From NCBI GenBank assembly GCA_035508275.1, contig DATJNI010000006.1, positions 1-57,131 on the forward strand: a DNA stretch of 57,131 nucleotides, given 5' to 3'. Numbering within the stretch: position 1 is the stretch's first letter; every line of letters starts with the position of its first letter. Of the stretch, positions 16,691 through 25,616 are shown in pieces. The position numbers and the translations under genes were made by a program. This stretch comes from DATJNI01 sp035508275. GTDB taxonomy: Bacteria > Patescibacteriota > Saccharimonadia > Saccharimonadales > UBA4665. The notes under the pieces are model-generated. The model searched no databases. It was not told where the DNA came from and saw only the letters and a list, made by a program, of their open reading frames with translations.

Positions 16691-17779
16691 ATGGGGGTCG
16701 TTAAAAAACTTGAGAGTTATATTTTAAAGAAAGATTTTCTGCTAGCTTTTTTCATCTCCCTAGCTACTGCCTCACTTGGCATTTTCTTCGGCTGGTATAA
16801 CAACAAAGTTGTACCGATAAATCCGGTCGCTAGCGCTAGGTACGTCCTTCAGCCGACCAATAAGCTATCTTTTCTTTCCAACTGGGACGGACCCAACTAT
16901 ATCCACCTGGCAACGCACGGCTATACTTCAGTTGCTTACGCCAATTTCTTTCCGCTGTATCCTCTAATTGTCCACGCCGTTAATAAGGTTCTAGATAATC
17001 CATTAATGAGCGCCCTAGTGGTATCGTGGGTTTGCTTTATCTTTGCAGTCTACTTTTACATAAAGATAGCTAAGCTAATCTTTAAAAACGTCGACAATAA
17101 AGAGAGTATCCGCGCACTTCTACTATTTACTTTCTACCCGACCGCAATCTTTCTGTTTGTGACCTACACAGAAGGACTACTGGCCGCGCTGTCTCTAGGA
17201 GCAATCTACTTTGCCATAAAAAGACGCTTCTACCTAGCGGCAGTCTTCGCGGGCTTTGCCAGTGCCACCCATCTAACTGGCGAATTTGTAGTTCTACTAA
17301 TCATGATGATGTCTTGGGAACACCGCCACAGCATTATCCGTTTTTTGAGCGTTGGTGTAATAGGCAGCCTAGGCCTAGCTTCATATTCTTATTATCTCCA
17401 CGAAAAGTTTGCGAGGCCCCTAGCGTTCGTTACCTCACAAGAGAACCATGGTTGGGTTAAGTCTACTTATGCCAACCTATTTGGCTCGATAGGACCCCTT
17501 AATATAGCCTTTATTTGTCTGTTAATCCTAGCGGCGTTCTACTGGTGGGGAAGAAAGCGAAGCTTTGCTATATACTCACTGTTATTCCTGCTTATACCAA
17601 TTATTGGGAAGGAATTTGGCGGCTTTGACCGCTATACACTTATGGCTTTCCCAATACCTCTAATGCTCTATGGCTACAGCCGGAAAAGGCCCGTTTTTTA
17701 TTCAATTGTCCTCGCAGCTAGCGTCGTAGTCTGGTCATACTTAATGCTGCAATACGCTGGTGGCTATGTCGGCGGCTAG
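16691..17779 (+). CDS. PIG-V-like membrane mannosyltransferase
   Basis: This 362-residue protein has about nine membrane helices and a first extracytoplasmic loop with LSNWDGPNYIHLATHGY followed by ANFFPLYPLIV. The WDG-x-x-Y-x-x-x-A-x-x-G-Y arrangement is the signature of the PIG-V-like mannosyltransferases, which use polyprenyl-phosphate mannose; its Asp is the likely catalytic residue. The donor could be the product of the GT2 enzyme at 13171. It is 6 nt after the flippase-like gene and clearly cotranscribed. Sugar specificity is inferred from the family. Confidence 0.8.
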   Translation: MGVVKKLESYILKKDFLLAFFISLATASLGIFFGWYNNKVVPINPVASARYVLQPTNKLSFLSNWDGPNYIHLATHGYTSVAYANFFPLYPLIVHAVNKVLDNPLMSALVVSWVCFIFAVYFYIKIAKLIFKNVDNKESIRALLLFTFYPTAIFLFVTYTEGLLAALSLGAIYFAIKRRFYLAAVFAGFASATHLTGEFVVLLIMMMSWEHRHSIIRFLSVGVIGSLGLASYSYYLHEKFARPLAFVTSQENHGWVKSTYANLFGSIGPLNIAFICLLILAAFYWWGRKRSFAIYSLLFLLIPIIGKEFGGFDRYTLMAFPIPLMLYGYSRKRPVFYSIVLAASVVVWSYLMLQYAGGYVGG

Positions 17780-17862
17780 ACAATAAAACGCCTATGGTTG
17801 CAATCAAGGGTCAATAGGATAAAATACATCTGTAAATATTTAAGTAAAAGTATTATAGATTT

Positions 17863-19188
17863 ATGCCAGTAAATGCCATTATAGGCTTGCAGCGTGGAGA
17901 CGAAGGCAAGGGCAGATTCACTGAGTTCTTAGCTCAAGAGGCTGAAGTGGTTGCCAGATTTAATGGTGGTCCGAATGCCGGCCATACCATCGTTACGCCT
18001 GAAGGCACAGAGCTTGCCCTCCATACTATTCCGTCCGGTGTCACACACGAGGACACGGTGAACGTCATCGGCAACGGCGTTGTTATCGATCCGATCTCAC
18101 TAGTTGAGGAAATGCGCTGCGTCCAAGATGCCGGCATCCGTATTGACCAAAGAAACCTATGTATTAGCCATGCCGCACATTTAATACTGCCTCATCACAG
18201 AGCTCAGGATAGGATGAGAGAGAATGGAGAGGGCGCCCAAGGTAGTACAAAAAAAGGAATTGCTTACGCTGTTGCCGCTAAAGCGTTAAGAGCCAACCCT
18301 AGAGTGGAAGATATTAAATACGACCCCGGCGATCTCAGGCGGTACGTTTTTGAGCGTTTAGCCGAAATCCGCGCCGATAGAGAAGAGAACGATCCCGACT
18401 ATGTAGAGGGTAGAGAAACGTTTGAAGTCGCAGAATTTATGGCTAGCGCTAAACGAATAGCCCGATTTGCCTGCGACACTTCATCGTTTCTACTGACTTA
18501 CCTAAACGAATCGCCAGACGGCATAGTGCTCGCTGAAGGTGCCCAAGGTTCGCTACTAGACATAGAGACCGGTATGTACCCGTGCGTAACTTCTATGCCC
18601 ACTAACTCCTGGGCTATTGCGCCAGGGCTGGGCATACCTCCACATTCAGTGGACAAAATTTTAGGCGTAATCAAAATCCCGCAATCTCATGTCGGCGATG
18701 GTCCCTTTATAACGGAGATAGAAGATGAAGAATTGCTAACCAGGCTTCACGGAGATAAGACGTCGGTTGACGCCGAAGTAGGCACAACCACTCAACGAAC
18801 AAGAAGATTAGGTTTCTTGGATTTACCTCAGATTAGGCGGGCAATCCAACTGAATGCACCAGCCGGCAAGCTAGATCTTGCTATATCTAAGCTGGATTGG
18901 GTCCCCAGATTCGGTGACGATCTAGCGGTTTGCGACAGATACCTAGTAAAAGATAGGCCTACAGACGTTGCCCCGTGCTCAGAAATTGAACTATCTCAAG
19001 CAAGACCAAGTTACGCCGAACTTGAGAACTGGGATCCATCGATAGACATAAGTGGAGTAAGGGATTTCTCCGATCTACCGCCAGCCGCGATAGAACTAGT
19101 AAGGTTTATCTACCAATCTCTTGATGTATACGTATCCATGGTGGGCGTTGGGCCCTCAAGGGACCAAATCATACATTTAGATCGCTAA
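17863..19188 (+). CDS. purA: Adenylosuccinate synthetase
   Basis: This 441-residue enzyme joins IMP and aspartate using GTP to make adenylosuccinate, the first step from IMP to AMP. The N-terminus reads IIGLQRGDEGKGRF, with the catalytic Asp and phosphate loop intact but Arg in place of the usual Trp of QWGDEGK, followed by RFNGGPNAGHTI. QGSTKKGIAYAVAAKA and EGAQGSLLDIETGMYP are the IMP- and GTP-site segments. A TATTAT box lies 6 nt before the ATG. The stop shares CTAA with the convergent IMP dehydrogenase gene. The function is secure. Confidence 0.95.
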   Translation: MPVNAIIGLQRGDEGKGRFTEFLAQEAEVVARFNGGPNAGHTIVTPEGTELALHTIPSGVTHEDTVNVIGNGVVIDPISLVEEMRCVQDAGIRIDQRNLCISHAAHLILPHHRAQDRMRENGEGAQGSTKKGIAYAVAAKALRANPRVEDIKYDPGDLRRYVFERLAEIRADREENDPDYVEGRETFEVAEFMASAKRIARFACDTSSFLLTYLNESPDGIVLAEGAQGSLLDIETGMYPCVTSMPTNSWAIAPGLGIPPHSVDKILGVIKIPQSHVGDGPFITEIEDEELLTRLHGDKTSVDAEVGTTTQRTRRLGFLDLPQIRRAIQLNAPAGKLDLAISKLDWVPRFGDDLAVCDRYLVKDRPTDVAPCSEIELSQARPSYAELENWDPSIDISGVRDFSDLPPAAIELVRFIYQSLDVYVSMVGVGPSRDQIIHLDR

Positions 19189-20666
19189 TAATAAATGTCG
19201 TGTGCGCCGGACTCTCTAAGTCCGTTACCAGTCACTCTCTCAAACTCTGCTTTTACCCCAAGTTCACTCAAGTTTCTAGCGCCCTGGTAAGACATGCTTC
19301 GTCGCAGATACGAGATCATTACTTGAATTAGAGTGTCGGCTGACCCCTTAGTTGGCACACCGCCGCTTACGCCTTCGGGAGCTAAGACGCCTCCATCTTG
19401 CTGATATCTTTGCCTTGAACCTCTATTTTCTGCCAACGCATCAGCGGATCCTTCGCCTCTATATTGCTTGACTATAGTGCCATCCGGTCTCTCTATTATT
19501 CTGCCGGGCGCTTCGTCCGTGCCAGCAAGCATATTTCCCATCATTACGCTCGCTGCTCCTACTGCAGCTGCTATTGGTATATCCCCGTGGTTTGTCACAC
19601 CTCCATCAGAACAAATAGGTATATCAAACTTACGAGCTTCACTAAAGCACCTGTAGACAGCCGTGAGCTGCGGCACACCTATACCAGTAACAACGCGAGT
19701 GGTGCAGATAGATCCACCGCCTTGACCAACCTTAATCCCATTAGCCCCTTCGTTAACCAGCCTTTCGACAGAGCCTGGGTTAGTTATGTTACCAATCATT
19801 ATCTGAGCGTCCGAAAACGCTTCCCTAAGCGCTACAAGCGTTTTAATTGAAGCAAATTCACTATCACCTTGTGCCGAGTCTATCACTACGGCGTCTGCGT
19901 AGTTTCTAAGCTGCATCCACCTTTCTACGGCCTCCGTCGGATCCGTCGGTACAGCAGCAGCTACAACCAGCCTGCCCAGCGAGTCAACATTGTACATGGA
20001 GTTTCTGTCCTCAATGATTCTTGCCACATCAGAGAATAGGTACATGCCCTGAAGCAGGCCTGCCTCGTCAACCACCGGCAGGGTAGTAACCCGCTTTTCT
20101 CTCATGATTCTATAGGCATCTTCTATGGTAGTCTCCCCAGTGCTGACCTCTAGTTCCTCCGTTCGCTTCATATTTTCAGCTGCGGTTGAAGCTGGGCTTT
20201 GGCGACTAAAACGAAAGTCGTTATGCGTAATAAGACCTAGCAATTTCCCTCCAACATCTACAACCGGGAAAGTATAGAAATCGCTGGCATAAGAGACCCT
20301 ATCGCTTTCAATGGAACTCATTGTTTGGAGAGGGTGAACCGTTATGGGTTTATCAATGAAACCATTCATTGCATGCTTAACGGCACGGACTTCTTTTCGC
20401 TGGGCCTCCAAATCCTGCGTACAAGGGATAACCCCAATGCCGCCGTTCTTTGCCAAAACAGTTGCCATTTTCGAATCAGTAACGTCCCTCATGGCAGCAC
20501 TTACGATTGGCGCTTTTAGCGGTACTCCCTCGGTAAAACGCGAGGATATGTCTGTCTGTTCGCGCGTGACGTCACTCATTCTCGTAGCGAGTCTTACGTC
20601 GTCAAAAGTTAGGGCCAATCCTTGCGCCTCATGTATCTCAAAGAATTCTTCTCTTCCTAGCCCCAC
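19185..20666 (-). CDS. guaB: IMP dehydrogenase with CBS domains (divergent)
   Basis: This 493-residue protein has LTFDDVRLATRMSDV at its start, two CBS motifs inserted near residues 95-220, and the barrel motif GQGGGSICTTRVVTGIGVPQ with the catalytic Cys. The flap carries RQRYQQDGG, whose Arg-Tyr pair favours IMP dehydrogenase over GMP reductase. The pre-Cys loop differs from the usual GIGPGS. It oxidises IMP to XMP for GMP synthesis. An in-frame ATG exists at 20714, but AGGAGG at 20671-20676 precedes GTG at 20666 by 4 nt, so I start there. Convergent with purA, it covers the other branch from IMP. Confidence 0.9.
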   Translation of the reverse strand: MGLGREEFFEIHEAQGLALTFDDVRLATRMSDVTREQTDISSRFTEGVPLKAPIVSAAMRDVTDSKMATVLAKNGGIGVIPCTQDLEAQRKEVRAVKHAMNGFIDKPITVHPLQTMSSIESDRVSYASDFYTFPVVDVGGKLLGLITHNDFRFSRQSPASTAAENMKRTEELEVSTGETTIEDAYRIMREKRVTTLPVVDEAGLLQGMYLFSDVARIIEDRNSMYNVDSLGRLVVAAAVPTDPTEAVERWMQLRNYADAVVIDSAQGDSEFASIKTLVALREAFSDAQIMIGNITNPGSVERLVNEGANGIKVGQGGGSICTTRVVTGIGVPQLTAVYRCFSEARKFDIPICSDGGVTNHGDIPIAAAVGAASVMMGNMLAGTDEAPGRIIERPDGTIVKQYRGEGSADALAENRGSRQRYQQDGGVLAPEGVSGGVPTKGSADTLIQVMISYLRRSMSYQGARNLSELGVKAEFERVTGNGLRESGAHDIYY

Positions 20667-20868
20667 AAGCCCTCCTAACGGTACCTGAATTTCACATACT
20701 ATACCATAAAACAAAAGTGCTCGTCCATGTAGTTATTGCAATTGTTATACAAATTCTTACAGCTTGACTTGTATAAGTTAGGCTACACTTCCCAAGATAT
20801 ATAAATGTTAAGAAGGAACAGTTCAAAATAAAGATGCTATCAGCCTAAAAGGGAAGGAACGGCCAGAT

Positions 20869-21141
20869 ATGCTACTGATAATTCCAATGCTAGTCGGGGT
20901 AGTTTTAGGACCACTAGTAGGTTTTAGTTTATCCAGGCGAGTAGACGTGACTCTTCTTGTGTACGCTGTCCTAGGCTTCTTAGGAGCACTTAGTTTTAGC
21001 CTCTTTACGCACATTGTAGTTGTTGCCCAGAAAGGCGTTAACTACCCAGCAATTAACGCCATAACTGTCGTTAGCTCATTTATTGGCGCTATATTGGTCT
21101 GCTTTCTATTTGGCCTTATCTACGAAAACAAAGCCGACTAA
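20869..21141 (+). CDS. Small three-helix membrane protein
   Basis: This 90-residue protein has three membrane segments: LLIIPMLVGVVLGPLVGF, LLVYAVLGFLGALSFSLF and ITVVSSFIGAILVCFLFGLI. The Gly-rich helices and overall shape recall the transglycosylase-associated (GlsB/YeaQ) group of small membrane proteins, but the match is only in style. GAAGGAA lies upstream of the ATG. The 150 nt before it separate it from the divergent IMP dehydrogenase gene and must hold both promoters, though only a TTGACT (20764-20769) without a well-spaced -10 is visible. Confidence 0.62.
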   Translation: MLLIIPMLVGVVLGPLVGFSLSRRVDVTLLVYAVLGFLGALSFSLFTHIVVVAQKGVNYPAINAITVVSSFIGAILVCFLFGLIYENKAD

Positions 21142-21144
21142 TAC

Positions 21145-21173
21145 TTGCTTGAGAAGTGTTAACTTATTAAAGT
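21145..21173 (+). promoter_or_regulatory. Promoter of the DUF1295 gene (leaderless geometry)
   Basis: TTGCTT (21145-21150) and TAAAGT (21168-21173) are 17 nt apart, with the ATG at 21180 only 6 nt further on. No ribosome binding site is visible between box and start codon. Confidence 0.5.
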
Positions 21174-21179
21174 ATTAGC

Positions 21180-21956
21180 ATGCAATCGCTTATCTTGTGG
21201 TCTTTAGCTGTCTCCCTGGTTATTAATCTAGTCCTTTTCGTGATTGCTTTTTATTATCAGTCTGACAAATTAACTGACGCATCCTATGCTGCTAGTTTTC
21301 TAGCTCTGGCTGTATTTGCTCTTTTTAAAACATCAGCCCCAAATATATATTCCTATCTAATATTTCTGATGGTCGACATCTGGGCCTTTAGGATAGGCAT
21401 TTTCCTTGTTAACCGTGTACTGAAAGTCGGTAAGGATAAAAGATTTGACTCTATGCGCTCAGACTTCTTAGCTTTCGGTAGATTCTGGCTGCTGCAGGGA
21501 ATAACCGTCTGGATAATTATGCTGGCAGCTAGTATGGCTATCTACCGCGCAGGCAATATTGGCTGGTTGTTTTTTGTCGGACTTGTCATATGGCTCAATG
21601 GGTTACTTATCGAGGCTGTCGCTGATCAGCAAAAGTTCGAGTTTCGTGAGCAAAAGGGCAGTGAACACCCTTGGATAGACAAAGGTTTATGGGCAAAATC
21701 ACGACATCCTAATTACTTTGGCGAAATCTCAGTTTGGGTTGGTATATATGTAGCTAGCTTTGAGGCTTTAAGCAGCGAGCAGAGGGTATTGGCTTTAGTT
21801 AGTCCTCTCTTTATCACGCTCTTACTGACAAAGGTAAGCGGCGTGCCAATACTAGAAAAATCTGCCAACGAGCGGTGGGGAAGCCTCAAGGCTTACAAGG
21901 ATTACAAAGCACGAACCAGATTATTAATACCGCTACCTAAAAAGGAGCCTCGATGA
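21180..21956 (+). CDS. DUF1295 / steroid 5-alpha-reductase-like membrane protein
   Basis: This 258-residue protein has about six to seven membrane helices and, in its C-terminal third, KGLWAKSRHPNYFGEISVWVGIYV, the conserved NADPH-binding core of the DUF1295 and steroid reductase family. LTKVSGVPILEKSANERWG after it is also typical. The family includes reductases of steroid-like or fatty substrates, but the substrate in bacteria is generally unknown. Its stop overlaps the ATG of the next gene (ATGA), so the two are coupled in an apparent redox operon. Confidence 0.87.
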   Translation: MQSLILWSLAVSLVINLVLFVIAFYYQSDKLTDASYAASFLALAVFALFKTSAPNIYSYLIFLMVDIWAFRIGIFLVNRVLKVGKDKRFDSMRSDFLAFGRFWLLQGITVWIIMLAASMAIYRAGNIGWLFFVGLVIWLNGLLIEAVADQQKFEFREQKGSEHPWIDKGLWAKSRHPNYFGEISVWVGIYVASFEALSSEQRVLALVSPLFITLLLTKVSGVPILEKSANERWGSLKAYKDYKARTRLLIPLPKKEPR

Positions 21957-22570
21957 AAATAGCTCTAATAGGCGCCAATGGTCAATCCGGCCAAGCCTTT
22001 GTCGTTGCCGCTCTTGAATCCGGGCACTCTATCGTGGCCGGAGTGCACACTACCAACCCCTTTAAAAGTCAGCCCGGTCTTAGAGTAGTTAAAATAGATG
22101 CAACTAACCACAGCGATATAGAGAAGTTAATCACCGGCAGTGACGCCGTTGTCTCCTTCATCGGACACGCTCCTCATAGCCCCAAAACCCTACAAACTGA
22201 CTCGATCAAGAACGTTATAAAGGCCATGAAAAAGCACAAAGTTAAACGCTTGGTTTCTTTAACTGGCACAGGAGTTAGATTCCCTGGTGACACACCAAGT
22301 CTAGCGGATAAAGCCCTAAACGCCGGCGTTAAGACTATTGAATATATAAGAGTGAAGGACGGCATTAACCATGCTGCTGCTATTAAAAGAAGTGGTCTTG
22401 ACTGGACAATAATTAGAGTGCTGAAGCTTCAAAATACCAAACCGAAGCCCTACGCGCTTACAGAGCACGGACCAGCCAAGCTTATTACTTCGCGTAGTGA
22501 AGTGGCCGAGGCAACCCTTGAGGTTCTTAAAGACAAAAAATATATTAAGAAAGCCCCAATAATTTCCTGA
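21953..22570 (+). CDS. NmrA-like NAD(P)-binding protein (atypical SDR)
   Basis: This 205-residue Rossmann protein opens with MKIALIGANGQSGQAFVVAAL, the GxNGxxG dinucleotide loop of atypical SDR (NAD(P)H-binding, NmrA/SDR_a5-like) proteins. VVSFIGHAPHSP and RLVSLTGTGVRFPGD mark later strands, and RSGLDWTIIRV is the conserved 'lDWTilRp'-type segment. A YxxxK catalytic pair is not obvious, so it may be a redox sensor or an isomerase/reductase. It overlaps the DUF1295 gene by 4 nt, which suggests a shared substrate or cofactor pathway. It ends in TGA. Confidence 0.82.
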   Translation: MKIALIGANGQSGQAFVVAALESGHSIVAGVHTTNPFKSQPGLRVVKIDATNHSDIEKLITGSDAVVSFIGHAPHSPKTLQTDSIKNVIKAMKKHKVKRLVSLTGTGVRFPGDTPSLADKALNAGVKTIEYIRVKDGINHAAAIKRSGLDWTIIRVLKLQNTKPKPYALTEHGPAKLITSRSEVAEATLEVLKDKKYIKKAPIIS

Positions 22571-22589
22571 GGGGCTAAGGACAAAATAA

Positions 22590-22650
22590 AACGGCCCCTT
22601 TGATAGATTTTCTCTGTCTTGGAGAGAAAAACTTCTGGAGCCGCTTTACA
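22590..22650. terminator. Imperfect hairpin between convergent genes (possible bidirectional terminator)
   Basis: The 97-nt gap between two convergent genes holds AAACGGC paired loosely with GCCGCTTT, enclosing TTTTCTCT and GGAGAGAAAA, which form an inner stem. T-rich runs occur on both strands. This is the only sizeable convergent gap in the window and the only one with a terminator-like structure. The stem is imperfect, so the call is tentative. Confidence 0.45.
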
Positions 22651-22667
22651 TAAACTACTTTAAAGAG

Positions 22668-23204
22668 TTATCTATTCTTAGAAGATAGGCTAGCTAGGTG
22701 GAAAATTCCAACCACGATAGCGTAAATTCCTAGGAGCCATACAAAAGCTACACCAGCTGCTGGCTTAGCAAACAGCACCAAAATGCCGACTACTACACCA
22801 AGCAAACCGCCGAGGTAACCCAGAGCTGCTCCTTTTGTACCGGCTTTCTCGCTCAAGTATGCAACGACAAACTCGATGATGCCGCTGGCTATTAGAACAA
22901 AGCCGATCAATATTACTAGAGTCGTAAATGCCACGTGTGGATGACGTAACAAATAAACTCCCACACCCACTTCGAACAAGCCTAAAATTAAAGGCAAAAA
23001 CCAGGAATCGGACCTACCTATTGCGCCAAGACCGGCAAAGATATTCACGACCCCAATTACTAGCACATATGCGCCAAACAGGTAGAGCAAAGCCAATAGG
23101 GTAAGGCTTGGCCAAAAGACCGCAGCGATACCGAATATGATTGTTGCTACACCGCCTAGCACTAGCGCCCACCGATTATCATCGGTGACAGCAGATGTAC
23201 TCAT
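22668..23204 (-). CDS. HdeD-like (DUF308) membrane protein
   Basis: This 178-residue protein has six hydrophobic helices in three similar pairs, with the repeated pattern of HdeD/DUF308 proteins (WALVLGGVATIIFGIAAVFWP at the start, FLPLILGLFEVGVGVYLL in the middle, LGYLGGLLGVVVGILVLF near the end). HdeD is linked to acid resistance in E. coli, while most family members are of unknown role. GGAGG lies 9 nt before the ATG. It is a single gene, transcribed toward the reductase operon. Confidence 0.85.
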   Translation of the reverse strand: MSTSAVTDDNRWALVLGGVATIIFGIAAVFWPSLTLLALLYLFGAYVLVIGVVNIFAGLGAIGRSDSWFLPLILGLFEVGVGVYLLRHPHVAFTTLVILIGFVLIASGIIEFVVAYLSEKAGTKGAALGYLGGLLGVVVGILVLFAKPAAGVAFVWLLGIYAIVVGIFHLASLSSKNR

Positions 23205-23296
23205 GTTTATTGTCCTCCCTTAGTAGTAACTTAATCATGCACCAAAAGCGCCCACTCGTCAAATATCTTTGTGGATAAATTAACTAGTTAAGTAGG

Positions 23297-24109
23297 CTAC
23301 TCAATGGGGTTAATTAAGCAGTGTATGCCACCGCCGGCTTTTTTAAACTCGCTGATGTCTGCTTCAAATATATTCATGCCAAGGTCGTGCAGCCGCTTGC
23401 GAAACGATTCGGGAGCTTCAGCTGAGATAACAATCTGGTTGCCACTGATAAAAGAGTTTGCTGAGTAGGCGTGGACTTCTTCAAGGCTTAATTCATAAAG
23501 GTTAGGTACTAGCTTCTTTAATATGCTCCTTGAGTTTTCGCTAATAGATTTAGGGTAATAAAAGGCAGTGTCAGGACTAAGCGGCATAAACGACATATCC
23601 ATGTGATAAAAAAACGGATCGATGACTCTTAGCGGCATAACATCTATATCTAAGGCATTAGCGATCTCCTCGCAACTACCAACGCTGGCCCTATAACCGG
23701 TTCCGACAAATAGCATGTCGTTAAAGAAAAGGCTGTCACCGCCGCCTTCAAACGAAAACCCTGCCGGCAGCCTTTTTGTCTTTATACCATGAGCCTCAAA
23801 CCATTTAGCATAGGTGGCAGTTTCTGGCTGACGCTGAGGGAAACGAAAGTTAGCCAGCAAGATCTCACCACCACGGACAATCCCTTGGTCGGCGGCAAAA
23901 ACCATATCCGGCACGCCCTCCACCTGGTCAATGATCTCGACGTAAACCCCTATCTTTCTTAGGGTATCGACTAGGTTCTGCCATTGCCTGTTAGCTTTCT
24001 CTAAATTGGTGCTACCCGGCTTCATGTGTGGGTTAATAGCATACTCAACGCTAAAGTGAACCGGACGACACATTAATACTCTTTTAATTTTAGGAGCGTA
24101 CTTTTTTAT
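23297..24109 (-). CDS. DDAH-like amidinotransferase-family enzyme (apparent ATA start)
   Basis: The protein has the pentein fold motifs of the dimethylarginine dimethylaminohydrolase/amidinotransferase family: MCRPVHFSVEYAINPHM, FAADQGIV, FEGGGDSLF, YHMDMSF (catalytic His) and GGGIHCLINP (catalytic Cys) at the end. The first ATG is at 24073, but the frame is open upstream to 24122-24124 and reads KKYAPKIKRVL, supplying the first beta strand expected before MCRP. AGGAGG (24116-24121) lies exactly 6 nt before an ATA at 24109, giving 270 residues; no ATG, GTG or TTG occurs in between. It probably hydrolyses or transfers a guanidine group; the substrate is uncertain. Confidence 0.8.
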   Translation of the reverse strand: MKKYAPKIKRVLMCRPVHFSVEYAINPHMKPGSTNLEKANRQWQNLVDTLRKIGVYVEIIDQVEGVPDMVFAADQGIVRGGEILLANFRFPQRQPETATYAKWFEAHGIKTKRLPAGFSFEGGGDSLFFNDMLFVGTGYRASVGSCEEIANALDIDVMPLRVIDPFFYHMDMSFMPLSPDTAFYYPKSISENSRSILKKLVPNLYELSLEEVHAYSANSFISGNQIVISAEAPESFRKRLHDLGMNIFEADISEFKKAGGGIHCLINPIE

Positions 24110-24248
24110 TGCTGTCCTCCTTCAGAAGGCTTATCGTATTCGTTCAAGCTTATGGTCTCAAGTTAAAAGTTTAGTCTGGGGAGCAGAGGCAAGTCAAGAA
24201 AAGATTACGCTTATTTATCTCTAAATAGGTTAAAATGTAAGCTATATT

Positions 24249-25607
24249 ATGAGCCAAAAATCTGCGAAGTCTCCAATCATTGTTATCTTTGGCATAACTG
24301 GCGACTTAAGTCATAGATATCTACTGCCAGCTCTTTATCACATGCTAAAAGTCGGTAGTCTAGACTCGGACACTAAAATAATTGGCGTTAGCAGAAAGAA
24401 ACTAGATAAGAGTGAGTTTATGGCCTCGGTGGATCTTTGTGTCCAGGAGAAAGACAATGTCTGTGACCCAGAAGCGCTTAAAAAAGTAGAGCACTCACTT
24501 AGCCTTTTTCAGCTTGATCCAGACGAGCACGATGACTACTTAAAGTTAAAACGCCAAATAGGCGAGGCCGACCCAAACAACAACCGAGTCCGCATGTTTT
24601 ATATGTCAGTACCATCTAAGGCCTACGAACCAATAGTTACTCATCTGGCAGACGTTGGCCTTAACAGCGATAACTGCCGTCTACTACTGGAAAAACCTTT
24701 TGGTTATGACCCAGCAAGCGCTAAGCACCTAATAGACTTGGTCGACAAATCTTTTAACGAAAAGTTGGTTTATAGGATCGACCACTACTTAGCTAAAGAG
24801 ACAGCCCAGAACTTACTAGCATTTCGTATGCACAACCCGATCTTTAGCGCACTTTGGAATCAACAATACGTCCAAAGAGTCATAGTCCGGGCCTACGAGA
24901 CGCTTGGGCTTGAGGGAAGGGCAAACTTCTACGAACAAACTGGGGCGCTGAGGGACTTCGTCCAAAGTCACTTGATGCAGCTACTATCAATTACTTTGAT
25001 GGACGTACCAAAAACTGTCTCCAGTCAGTCGATTCACGAACGCAAGTACGCTTTCTTGAAAGGCCTAAATAATGCCGATCCTAAATTGGCTGTACGCGGT
25101 CAATATGATGGCTACAAAAAAGAGGTCGATAATCCAAAAAGCTTTGTTGAGACTTTCGCAAGGCTTACCCTATTTAGCAGCCTACCTAACTGGCAGGGGA
25201 CAGAAATGGTGCTAGAAACGGGCAAGGCTATGAATGAAAAGTGCACTGAAGTGGTTATTGAATTCAAAACTCCGCACGAGAGAAGCCGCAATAGTTTAAC
25301 TTTTCAGATTCAGCCTAATGAGGGAATAAGCTTGGACCTAGTCGTCAAGGAACCTGGGCTAGAGAACGATATGAAACATGAGGCTCTAGACTTCCGCTAC
25401 GATTCGGCTTTCCATGACTACGAATATGTTGATGCTTACGAGAGAGTACTAATGGATGCTATAAACGGCGATCAATCTTTGTTTGCTAGTAACCAGGAGG
25501 TGCTTGAGACCTGGCGTGTGCTGGAGCCTGTTCTAAACTCTTGGACTAAGGACAGCAGTGGACTGGTAACCTATTCAGCCGGATCAAAGGAAGTGAATTT
25601 AGGATAA
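24249..25607 (+). CDS. zwf: Glucose-6-phosphate 1-dehydrogenase
   Basis: This 452-residue enzyme oxidises glucose 6-phosphate to 6-phosphogluconolactone with NAD(P)+, the entry to the oxidative pentose phosphate route. FGITGDLSHRYLLPALYHM is the family's dinucleotide loop (G-x-x-GDL), LLLEKPFGYD follows, and RIDHYLAKE (near residue 177) is the active-site signature, with Ala replacing the usual Gly. The length is slightly short for the family (about 480-500). TAAAAT at 24231-24236 is 12 nt before the ATG. It is followed after 9 nt by uppP, though their functions are not linked. Confidence 0.94.
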   Translation: MSQKSAKSPIIVIFGITGDLSHRYLLPALYHMLKVGSLDSDTKIIGVSRKKLDKSEFMASVDLCVQEKDNVCDPEALKKVEHSLSLFQLDPDEHDDYLKLKRQIGEADPNNNRVRMFYMSVPSKAYEPIVTHLADVGLNSDNCRLLLEKPFGYDPASAKHLIDLVDKSFNEKLVYRIDHYLAKETAQNLLAFRMHNPIFSALWNQQYVQRVIVRAYETLGLEGRANFYEQTGALRDFVQSHLMQLLSITLMDVPKTVSSQSIHERKYAFLKGLNNADPKLAVRGQYDGYKKEVDNPKSFVETFARLTLFSSLPNWQGTEMVLETGKAMNEKCTEVVIEFKTPHERSRNSLTFQIQPNEGISLDLVVKEPGLENDMKHEALDFRYDSAFHDYEYVDAYERVLMDAINGDQSLFASNQEVLETWRVLEPVLNSWTKDSSGLVTYSAGSKEVNLG

Positions 25608-25616
25608 ACTAGAAAC

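Noticed and set aside
20764..20789. TTGACT and TACACT as a promoter for the small membrane gene at 20869.
   Set aside because: The spacing is about 14 nt, too short for a sigma70-type promoter.
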